In this document: in pieces, positions 27,434 to 34,445 of the stretch
Position numbering within the stretch: position 1 is the stretch's first letter
Layout of the letters: each line of letters begins with the position of its first letter
NCBI GenBank assembly: GCA_018241895.1
Contig: JAFECX010000042.1
Location: forward strand, 1-36,291
DNA length: 36,291 nt
Source: Pseudomonadota bacterium
GTDB lineage: Bacteria; Pseudomonadota; Gammaproteobacteria; Burkholderiales; Burkholderiaceae_C
Reading direction: 5' to 3'
Position numbers and translations under genes: made by a program
Notes under the pieces: generated by a model
Told to the model about the DNA's origin: nothing
What the model saw: the letters and a program-made list of their open reading frames with translations, nothing else
The model's database searches: none

Positions 27434-29073
27434 GGCTTGACGATGACGATGCGCCGCGGATCGGTGAACACGACCCGGCCATCGACGCCGCGCCGGCGCA
27501 GCTCGGCCAGCGTGTCGCGGGAAAGGTAGGCGGCGGCGCGCGGCATCTGCCGCCAGCGTTCGACGAAACCCTCGAGCGTCGGGATCCAGCGCGCCGGCTC
27601 GAGACGCTCGCCGAGATCGAACTCGTCCACTATAGCCACCAGCGTGACGTCGCGACGCAGGTAGAACGGCAGCGTCTGGTCGTACTCGCCGACGGCGAAC
27701 ACCGGCGTGTCCGGGGGCACGAGGCGCGCGAGCGCGTCGCTGCTCTTGAGCTGTCCGAAGGGGTCGTGCGCCGCGAGTGCCACGAACAGCGCCAGCAGAT
27801 GCGCGACGGCCATCGCCGCCACCGCGCCGGCACGCGCGCCACGGCGCAGCGCCAGCGCCGCCACCAGCGCGCCGACGAGGAACACCAGCGCTGCCGCGCC
27901 CAGCCCGCGCGCCAGCGGCTCGATGACCGCAGCGGGCGTCTGCGCGCTGGTCCAGCGGGCGGCGAACGGCGTCGCCGCCAGCAGCGCCAGCCAGGCCAGC
28001 GCGGCGACGGCGAGCCAGCGTGCCAGCCGGCGCGCGCCGGCGGCCTGCAGCCGCGGCGCCAGCAGCAGCACCAACGGCGGGAACATCGGCAGGATGTACG
28101 AGGGCAGCTTCGAACTCGAGGCGCTGAAGAACACGAACACAAAGCCGGCCCAGGCGAGCATCAGCCGCTCGGCGCGGTCGCGCGGTCGCAGCAGCGCAGG
28201 CAGCGCCGCGGTCCACGGCAGGAAGCCGACCAGCAGCACCGGCACGAACGACCACCAGGCACCCTCGCGCCGGTGCACCGGCGTCAGGAAGCGCTCGACG
28301 TGCTCGTGGACGAAGAAAAAGCGCGCGAACGCGGGCTCGCGCCACGACACGACGACGAACCAGGGCGCCGCCACCAGCAGCAGGACCGCCAGCCCGCGGC
28401 GCCACTCGAGCCCGCGCCAGAAGCCGCAGTCGCGCTCCCACGCCGCGCGCAGCAGCAGCGCCGCGGCGGGGATGACGATGCCGATCAGGCCCTTGCTCAG
28501 CACGGCCAGCGCCACTCCCAGCCAGGCCAGCAGCATCCAGCGCCGCCGCGAGCGCACCTGGCCCGCCTGCTCGGCCAGCAGCAGCGCGCACAGCGCGAGC
28601 GTGAGCGCTGCGGTGAGCCCGGCGTCGAGCGACAGGAACTGGCTGTTGACGACGATCCAGGTCGTCGAGCCGCCCGCCGCGAGCGCGTGCCAGCCCGTCT
28701 CGCGCCCGCGCAGCCGCGCCGCCGTGAAGGCCAGGCATGCCACGCAGAAGAGCCCGCTCAGCCCGGGCCACAGGCGCGCCGCGAACTCGTCGACGCCGAA
28801 CAGGGCCATCGCCGCCGCGCCGGCCCAGTACTGCAGCGGCGGCTTCTCGAAGTACAGCAGGCCGTTCAGGCGCGGCACGATCCAGTCGCCGCTTTGCAGC
28901 ATGCCCAGCGACAGCGTCGCGTAGCGTCCCTCGTCGGGGCCGGCGAGCGAACGCGCGCCGAGCATCGCAAGCCACAGGCAGGCCAGCAGCGCGAGCGCCG
29001 CGCCACGCGCGAGCGTGAGCGGGCCGAACAGGGAGGTCCGGGCGTTTCGACCGGCTGGCGAGTCAGCCTGCAT
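27430..29073 (-). CDS. arnT: Lipid A L-Ara4N transferase
   Basis: Periplasmic-side GT-C/GT83 glycosyltransferase that attaches L-Ara4N to lipid A phosphates and confers resistance to polymyxin and cationic peptides. The 547-residue protein has about 12 hydrophobic segments and a C-terminal soluble domain. First-loop catalytic acids are in GPDEGRYATLSLGML, followed by LYFEKPPLQYW. It also has SKGLIGIVIPAA and SSSKLPSYILPMFPPL, both typical of ArnT. It is the first gene of the arn operon; the promoter must lie in the 130-bp gap shared with egtD. No PmrA or PhoP box is recognised there. Confidence 0.94.
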   Translation of the reverse strand: MQADSPAGRNARTSLFGPLTLARGAALALLACLWLAMLGARSLAGPDEGRYATLSLGMLQSGDWIVPRLNGLLYFEKPPLQYWAGAAAMALFGVDEFAARLWPGLSGLFCVACLAFTAARLRGRETGWHALAAGGSTTWIVVNSQFLSLDAGLTAALTLALCALLLAEQAGQVRSRRRWMLLAWLGVALAVLSKGLIGIVIPAAALLLRAAWERDCGFWRGLEWRRGLAVLLLVAAPWFVVVSWREPAFARFFFVHEHVERFLTPVHRREGAWWSFVPVLLVGFLPWTAALPALLRPRDRAERLMLAWAGFVFVFFSASSSKLPSYILPMFPPLVLLLAPRLQAAGARRLARWLAVAALAWLALLAATPFAARWTSAQTPAAVIEPLARGLGAAALVFLVGALVAALALRRGARAGAVAAMAVAHLLALFVALAAHDPFGQLKSSDALARLVPPDTPVFAVGEYDQTLPFYLRRDVTLVAIVDEFDLGERLEPARWIPTLEGFVERWRQMPRAAAYLSRDTLAELRRRGVDGRVVFTDPRRIVIVKP

Positions 29074-29168
29074 GGATGCGAGCGCGGGCAGTGCGAGGCG
29101 GCCATGCTACACAGAGACCCGGTCGCATCCGAGGACACCCCGGTCGACGCGGGCCGCGCCGCGCCCTA

Positions 29169-29199
29169 CAGTGGCTGGCGCAGCACTCGTCAGCCACTG
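29169..29199 (+). promoter_or_regulatory. Perfect 9-bp inverted repeat just before egtD
   Basis: CAGTGGCTG (29169-29177) and CAGCCACTG (29191-29199) are perfect complements with a 13-nt spacer and end 4 nt before the egtD ATG. Half-site centres are 22 bp apart, about two helical turns, and the left arm overlaps a TACAGT -10-like element. It may act as a DNA operator, or as an RNA hairpin hiding the ribosome-binding region, where no Shine-Dalgarno is visible. Confidence 0.6.
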
Positions 29200-29203
29200 C
29201 CCG

Positions 29204-30172
29204 ATGAACTCGCCCCGCCTGCTGCAACTGCACCATGATGCCGACGACGCCGCCGAGGCCGCGGCCGGTCTGCTGCGCCCGCACGCCGCGCTTGCACCCA
29301 AGTTCTTCTACGACGCGCAGGGCTCGGCACTGTTCGACGCCATCACCCGCCTGGACGAGTACTACCCGACGCGCACCGAGGCCGCCATCCTCGCCGAACA
29401 CGGCACGGCGATCGCCGACGCGGTGCGCGGGCACACCGGGCCGGCGCCGGTCATCGTCGACCTGGGTGCCGGCAACTGTGCCAAGGGGGCGGCGCTGTGT
29501 GCGCTGCTGGCACCGCAGCGCTACGTCGCCGTCGACATCTGTGCCGAGCATCTGGCCGGCGCACTCGCGCCGCTGCAGCGCGAGCACCCGGCACTCGAGC
29601 TGGTCGGCGTGGGGCTGGACTTCTCGCGCCGGCTCGAACTGCCCGCCGGACTGGCCGGCACCCGGGCGCTCGTCTTCTACGCCGGCTCCAGCATCGGCAA
29701 CTTCGATCCCGTCGCGGCGCTCGAGCTGCTGCGCCAGGCGCGCGCGCTGGCCGGCAGCGGCGCCTTGCTGATCGGGGTCGACCTCGTGAAGGCAAGCGAC
29801 GTCCTCGAGGCCGCGTACGACGACGCGCTGGGGGTGACGGCGGCCTTCAACCTCAACGTGCTGCGGCATCTGAACACCCTGCTGGGTGCGGACTTCGATC
29901 TGCGCCAGTGGCGGCACGTGGCGCACTACGAGCGCGCCGCCTCGCGCATCGAGATGCACCTCGAAGCGCGCGCGGCCTGCCTCGTGCGCTGGCGCGGCGG
30001 CCAGCGCGCCTTCGCCGCCGGCGAGCGCATCCACACCGAGAATTCCTACAAGTGGACGCGCGACGCCTTTGCCGCGCTGCTGCGCGAGGCCGGCTTTGGC
30101 GAGCCGCGCCACTGGAGCGATGCGCGCGGCTGGTTCGCACTCTTCGTGGCCGGCGGCCGAGGCCGGGCTTGA
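29204..30172 (+). CDS. egtD: L-histidine N-alpha-methyltransferase (hercynine synthesis)
   Basis: SAM-dependent enzyme that trimethylates histidine to hercynine, the precursor of ergothioneine and selenoneine. The 322-residue protein belongs to the EgtD/DUF2260-type family. It has PKFFYDAQGSALFDAITRLDEYY, split here at GSALFD, then YPTRTEAAIL, the SAM loop IVDLGAGNCAKG and FYAGSSIGNFDP. Near the C-terminus are FNLNVLRHLN and ENSYKWTRDAF. The start at 29204 is fixed by the conserved LLQLHHD region. The next gene, senB, is 64 bp downstream. An egtB-type gene for ergothioneine is not in the window; the only EgtB-like gene is senA. Confidence 0.95.
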   Translation: MNSPRLLQLHHDADDAAEAAAGLLRPHAALAPKFFYDAQGSALFDAITRLDEYYPTRTEAAILAEHGTAIADAVRGHTGPAPVIVDLGAGNCAKGAALCALLAPQRYVAVDICAEHLAGALAPLQREHPALELVGVGLDFSRRLELPAGLAGTRALVFYAGSSIGNFDPVAALELLRQARALAGSGALLIGVDLVKASDVLEAAYDDALGVTAAFNLNVLRHLNTLLGADFDLRQWRHVAHYERAASRIEMHLEARAACLVRWRGGQRAFAAGERIHTENSYKWTRDAFAALLREAGFGEPRHWSDARGWFALFVAGGRGRA

Positions 30173-30236
30173 CTCGGGAGCGGCTGCCGCCGACTCCCCC
30201 ACGCAGCGTGAGCGAGCACCGCGCGAGGCCCGCCGC

Positions 30237-31217
30237 GTGAGCCGTCTTTCCCTGGCCATCGTGACACCGGCGCTGGCGGCGGCCAACAACGGCAACTGGC
30301 ACACGGCCCGGCGCTGGGCGCGCATGCTCGGCAGCAGGTATCGCGTGCGCCTCGCCGACGCCTGGGACGACGGCGACGAGGCCGGCATGATCGCCCTGCA
30401 CGCGCGGCGCTCGGCGGCTTCGATTGCCGCCTGGCACGCGAGGCACCCCGGGCGGCCGCTGGTTGTCGTGCTCACCGGCACCGACCTGTACCGCGACATC
30501 GACTTCGACGCCGCGGCGCAGCGCTCGCTCATGCTCGCCGACGCGCTGGTGGTGCTCAACGAACTGGGCGCGCACCGTCTGCCCGCGGCGCTGCGCGCCA
30601 AGGCGCAGGTGGTGCTGCAGTCGAGCCCGGCGCGCGCTGCGCTGGCGCGCACGGCGCATCATCTGCGCGCGCTGATGGTCGGGCACCTGCGCGACGAGAA
30701 GGACCCGCGCACCTACTGGCGCGCGGCCGAGCGGCTGGCGGCGCGGCGCGACATCCGGCTCGACCACATCGGCAGCGCGCTCGAGCCCGCCCTCGGCGCA
30801 CAGGCGACGGCGCTGGCCGCAGGCCGGCCGCAGTTCCGCTGGCTCGGCGGGCGGCCGCACGACGAGGTGCGCCGCCGCGTCCAGCGCGCACACGTGCTGG
30901 TGAACGCGAGCCGCATGGAAGGCGGCGCGCAGGTCGTCATCGAGGCCATCCGCAGCGGCACGCCGGTGCTGGCCTCGCGCATCGACGGCCACCTGGGGCT
31001 GCTCGGCGACGACTACGAAGGCCTGTTCGCGCCCAGCGACGACGCGGCCCTGGCCGCCCTGCTCGCACGTGCGCGCGACGATCGCGATATGCTGCCGCGC
31101 CTTGCTGCCACCCTGGCCGCGCGATCGCCGCGCTTCGCACCCCAGGCCGAGCGCGCCGCGCTGCTGGCCCTGGTCGGCAGGCTGCTGGCACGCGCACCCG
31201 ACGCATCAACGCCATGA
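30237..31217 (+). CDS. senB: Selenosugar synthase SenB (GT-B glycosyltransferase)
   Basis: 326-residue glycosyltransferase matching the TIGR04348-type family since identified as SenB, which uses selenophosphate and a UDP-sugar to form a selenosugar. Features are RLSLAIVTPALAAANNGNWHTA at the N-terminus (in two parts: LAIVTPALA and NNGNWHTARRWA), VLTGTDLYRDIDFD, VVLNELGA, VGHLRDEKDP, and the C-terminal nucleotide-sugar site VNASRMEGGAQVVIEAIRSG. The start is GTG at 30237; no ATG fits. Its stop overlaps the senC ATG (ATGA). Both neighbours are genes of the same pathway, which makes the assignment strong. Confidence 0.92.
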   Translation: MSRLSLAIVTPALAAANNGNWHTARRWARMLGSRYRVRLADAWDDGDEAGMIALHARRSAASIAAWHARHPGRPLVVVLTGTDLYRDIDFDAAAQRSLMLADALVVLNELGAHRLPAALRAKAQVVLQSSPARAALARTAHHLRALMVGHLRDEKDPRTYWRAAERLAARRDIRLDHIGSALEPALGAQATALAAGRPQFRWLGGRPHDEVRRRVQRAHVLVNASRMEGGAQVVIEAIRSGTPVLASRIDGHLGLLGDDYEGLFAPSDDAALAALLARARDDRDMLPRLAATLAARSPRFAPQAERAALLALVGRLLARAPDASTP

Positions 31218-32332
31218 ACACCGTTCCTTCGTCTGCCGCGGCTCCTGCGTCCACCGCGTCTGTCGCGTCGCTCGCCGCCGGCGCCGGCGCCGAACCCCGC
31301 CTCACGTCGCTGTCGCACGGCGGCGGCTGCGGCTGCAAGATCGCCCCCGGCGTGCTGTCCGAGGTGCTGCGCAGCACCGTGTCGCTGCCGGTGCCCAGGG
31401 AACTGCTGGTCGGCATCGAGACCGCCGACGACGCCGCCGTCTACCAGCTCAACGACGAGCAGGCGCTGATCGCGACCACCGACTTCTTCATGCCCATCGT
31501 CGACGACCCTGCCGACTTCGGCCGCATCGCCGCCACCAACGCGCTGAGCGACGTCTACGCGATGGGCGGGCGCCCGATCCTGGCGCTGGCCCTGGTGGGC
31601 ATGCCGATCTCGGTGCTGTCGACCGCGACCATCGCGCGCGTGCTCGAAGGCGGCGCCTCGGTGTGCCGCAGCGCCGGCATCCCGATCGCCGGCGGCCACA
31701 GCATCGATTCGGTCGAGGCCATCTACGGCCTGGTCGCGCTCGGCCTCGTGCATCCCAAGCAGGTCCGGCGCAACGCCGACGCCCGGCCCGGCGACCTGCT
31801 GGTGCTGGGCAAGCCGCTGGGCGTGGGCGTGATGAGCGCGGCGCTCAAGAAGGATCTGCTCGGCGCCGACGGCTACGCGCAGATGATCGCCACCACGACG
31901 CGGCTGAACACGCCCGGCCCCGACCTCGCGGCGCTGGCCGGCGTGCACGCGCTCACCGACGTCACCGGCTTCGGCCTCGCCGGGCACGCGCTCGAGATGG
32001 CGCGCGGCGCGCGCTGCACGATCGAACTGCAGTGGCCGTGCGTGCCGCTGCTGCCGGGCGTGCGCGAACTGGCCGCACGCGGAATCGTCACCGGCGCCTC
32101 GGGCCGCAACTGGGCGGCCTACGGCGGCGAGGTCGAACTGCCGGCGGACTTCGCCGCCGCCGAGCGCGCGCTGCTCACCGATCCGCAGACCAGCGGCGGG
32201 CTGCTCGTGTCGTGCGCGCCGGCCGCGCTGGACGCGGTGCGCGCGGTGTTCGCGCGCCACGGCTTCGACGCGGCGGCGGTCGTCGGCCGGGTGCTTGCAC
32301 GCAGCGGCGCGGCGCTGCACGTCATCGGCTGA
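31214..32332 (+). CDS. senC: Selenophosphate synthase (SelD homologue, SenC)
   Basis: Makes selenophosphate from selenide and ATP. The 372-residue protein has about 25 extra N-terminal residues, then LSHGGGCGCKIAPGVL with Cys39, Cys41 and Lys42, matching the active-site Cys17/Lys20 of E. coli SelD. The nucleophile is Cys, not selenocysteine. GIETADDAAVYQLND, TTDFFMPIVDDPADFGRIAA (ATP/Mg ligands), GGHSIDSVEAIYGL and DVTGFGLAGHALEMA are all typical. Translational coupling to senB shows dedication to selenoneine. It could also feed selenoprotein or seleno-tRNA synthesis, but no selA, selB or selU is in the window. Confidence 0.95.
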   Translation: MNTVPSSAAAPASTASVASLAAGAGAEPRLTSLSHGGGCGCKIAPGVLSEVLRSTVSLPVPRELLVGIETADDAAVYQLNDEQALIATTDFFMPIVDDPADFGRIAATNALSDVYAMGGRPILALALVGMPISVLSTATIARVLEGGASVCRSAGIPIAGGHSIDSVEAIYGLVALGLVHPKQVRRNADARPGDLLVLGKPLGVGVMSAALKKDLLGADGYAQMIATTTRLNTPGPDLAALAGVHALTDVTGFGLAGHALEMARGARCTIELQWPCVPLLPGVRELAARGIVTGASGRNWAAYGGEVELPADFAAAERALLTDPQTSGGLLVSCAPAALDAVRAVFARHGFDAAAVVGRVLARSGAALHVIG

Positions 32333-32350
32333 AGCCGCCTGCGATGGCCT

Positions 32351-32368
32351 GCGATTGCTCGCAATCGC
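32351..32368 (+). promoter_or_regulatory. Perfect hairpin after senC
   Basis: GCGATTG-CTCG-CAATCGC forms a 7-bp stem with a 4-nt loop 19 nt after the senC stop. No T-run follows, so it is more likely an RNA-stabilising or weak-termination element than a classical terminator. Next to it is a small direct repeat (gcactcggccgcattcggcc). Confidence 0.4.
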
Positions 32369-32444
32369 CCGCACTCGGCCGCATTCGGCCGCACTCGCCA
32401 GGGAGCGTGAACGGTCGCCGCGTCTTCGAAGGAGTCAGCGAACG

Positions 32445-32669
32445 ATGATGGAACCTGCAGCCCGCACGCCTCGCGACAGCGCGGCCAGCCGCGCCGACAT
32501 CTCGAACCGCCACTGCGGCAGCAACGGCTTTCGACGCAACCTGCGCCGCTGCGACATGCGCAAGAGCGCGGGCGCGGCGGGCGCGCCGCCGGACTCCCGC
32601 CTCGCCCCGGGCGGGATCGTGCGCCTGCCCGACGCCTGCCGGCCCAAGGCCTGCGGCCACGACTCATGA
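32445..32669 (+). CDS. Unknown 74-residue Cys/Arg-rich small protein
   Basis: I do not recognise the family. The ORF starts at a tandem ATGATG preceded by a good GAAGGAG about 10 nt upstream. It stops with TGA overlapping the ATG of the acyl-CoA dehydrogenase gene (ATGA). About 90% of its codons end in G or C, much higher than its first and second positions, which is the pattern of a real gene in this genome. The product has four cysteines (RHCGS, RRCD, DACR, KACG), many arginines, no membrane helix and no signal peptide. It could be a small regulator, a metal-binding protein, or a leader ORF coupling translation of the next gene. Confidence 0.55.
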   Translation: MMEPAARTPRDSAASRADISNRHCGSNGFRRNLRRCDMRKSAGAAGAPPDSRLAPGGIVRLPDACRPKACGHDS

Positions 32670-33877
32670 GCGCGTTCGACCGCGAGTTCACGGCCATCGA
32701 CGCCGCCACGGCCGCACGGCTGGATTACGGCGACGAGTACCGCGCGTTGCGCACCGCGGTGCGGCGCTGGGCGCGCGAGCGCATCGCGCCCGAGCTCGAT
32801 GCCTGGGAGGCGGCGGGCCGCCTGCCGCGCAGCTTCTTCACCGACGCCGGCGCGCTGGGCATGCTGGGCTTTGCGGTGCCCGAGCGCTACGGTGGGCCGG
32901 GGCTGCGCGACTACCGCTGCCACGCCATCGTGGTCGAGGAGATCGCGCGCATCGGCGCCGCCTCCTGCGCGGTGGCGGTGTCGCTGCAGAACGACGTCGT
33001 GCTGCCCTACCTCACCGACCTGGCGAGCGACGAGCAGCAGGCGCGCTGGCTGCCCGGCGTCGCCAGCGGAGAGCGGGTCCTTGCCATCGCCATGACCGAG
33101 CCCGGCGCCGGCAGCGATCTGGCCGGCATCCGCACGCGCGCGCGCCGCGAGGGCGACCACTACGTGATCGACGGCGCCAAGACCTTCGTCTCGAACGGCC
33201 AGAACGCGGACCTTTTCGTCGTCGCCGCGCGCACCGCGGCGGCCGACGAGGCTGGCGCTGCCGACCGGCGCGGCGGCCTGACGCTGTTCGTCGTCGACGG
33301 CCGCACGCCGGGCCTCGTGCGCGGGCGCAACCTGGCCAAGCTGGGCTTGCATGCCCAGGACACGAGCGAGCTGCAGTTCGACGCCATGCGCGTGCCGGCG
33401 GCCGACCGCCTGGGCGCCGAAGGCGAAGGCTTCGGCCAGCTCGTGCACCACCTGCCGCAGGAGCGGCTGTCGCTGGCCGCCGGTGCGGTGGCCGCCGCCG
33501 AAGGGGTGCTCGTCTACACGCTCGAGTACGTGCGCGGGCGCACCGCGTTCGGCCAGCCGCTCGCGAAGTTCCAGAACACGCGCTTCGTGCTGGCCGAGCT
33601 GGCCACCGGGCTCGACCTCGCGCGCACCTACCTCAACGACTGCATCGCCGAGCACCTGCGCTCGGCGCTCACCCCGGCGCGTGCGGCGCGGCTCAAGTGG
33701 TGGACGACCGAGCTGCAGACGAAGGTCGCCGACCGCTGCCTGCAGCTGCACGGCGGCTACGGCTACATGCGCGAATACCGCGTCTCGCGCGCCTTCGCCG
33801 ATGCGCGCATCCAGACGATCTACGGCGGCACCACCGAGATCATGAAGACCATCGTCGCGAAGGATCTGGATCTGTAG
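32666..33877 (+). CDS. Acyl-CoA dehydrogenase
   Basis: 403-residue FAD enzyme that introduces the alpha-beta double bond in an acyl-CoA and passes electrons to ETF. It has the two family signatures, AMTEPGAGSDLAGIRT near residue 140 and QLHGGYGYMREYRVSRAFAD near 360. The FAD/substrate segment GAKTFVSNGQNADLF and the end IYGGTTEIMKTIVAKDL, whose Glu is at the catalytic-base position, are also present. Chain-length preference cannot be told. It sits between senC and senA on the same strand, translationally coupled to the small ORF. No link to selenium metabolism is known for this family. Confidence 0.95.
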   Translation: MSAFDREFTAIDAATAARLDYGDEYRALRTAVRRWARERIAPELDAWEAAGRLPRSFFTDAGALGMLGFAVPERYGGPGLRDYRCHAIVVEEIARIGAASCAVAVSLQNDVVLPYLTDLASDEQQARWLPGVASGERVLAIAMTEPGAGSDLAGIRTRARREGDHYVIDGAKTFVSNGQNADLFVVAARTAAADEAGAADRRGGLTLFVVDGRTPGLVRGRNLAKLGLHAQDTSELQFDAMRVPAADRLGAEGEGFGQLVHHLPQERLSLAAGAVAAAEGVLVYTLEYVRGRTAFGQPLAKFQNTRFVLAELATGLDLARTYLNDCIAEHLRSALTPARAARLKWWTTELQTKVADRCLQLHGGYGYMREYRVSRAFADARIQTIYGGTTEIMKTIVAKDLDL

Positions 33878-34445
33878 GTCATCCGGCAACCCGGCACGCT
33901 GCAAGTCATTGCGCGCGTCGCGGCATGACCGAGGAGGCGCCGGCGGGCGACGCCTGCGCAGCGGCCAACCACGCCGCCCGCCTCGCCCCACCGGCGCCGC
34001 GCGATGCCGGGAATTGCGCCGATGCTTCGTGCCCGCGGGCGCCAGCGCTGCGGCCGCGTGGCCGGCACGGCAGGGCACGACCGGGGGCACGACCGGGCAC
34101 GACGCGCCTCGGGCCTGCGGCAGGGCATCGATGCGCGCCGCCATGCGTTGGCGCATGGGCCAGGTGCTGCAGGAATTGCCGGCGCTCGTTCTTACCAGGC
34201 GGCGCTCGCGCAGCCTCCTGGGCCTCGCGGGCATGCCCGCGAGGGGAGCGAGCGCCTTCACAACGGCCGTGCATCGCTCGTAGCCTGGCCTCGTGCCGCG
34301 CGCGGCCTCGCGCGGCTCGTGCAATCGTGCGACGATGCGGCAAGAGGCACGGCGCCACGCTGTCCGCTGCATTCGCGGTGGAGCGCGCGCAACGTATCGC
34401 GTGGCGCCGCATGCGCGCTGCGAGCCGGACCGCAGACGCAAGAAA
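33878..34445. other. 568-bp gap without a convincing gene, upstream of senA
   Basis: ORFs exist on both strands but show no codon-position bias and no recognisable protein. The gap holds a triple repeat of gggcacgaccgg-like sequence (about 34073-34103) and a perfect 20-bp palindrome CTCGCGGGCATGCCCGCGAG at 34224-34243. The senA promoter should lie here; no strong -10/-35 pair is visible. Confidence 0.6.
34224..34243. repeat. Perfect 20-bp palindrome
   Basis: CTCGCGGGCATGCCCGCGAG is its own reverse complement, in the noncoding region 202 bp before senA. It may be an operator, a hairpin, or a remnant of a repeat element. Confidence 0.8.

Noticed and set aside
32445..32669. Selenoprotein ORF reading through TGA within the sen cluster
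   Set aside because: The TGA of the small ORF overlaps the next start codon, and I see no SECIS-like hairpin directly after it. SenC uses Cys at its active site.
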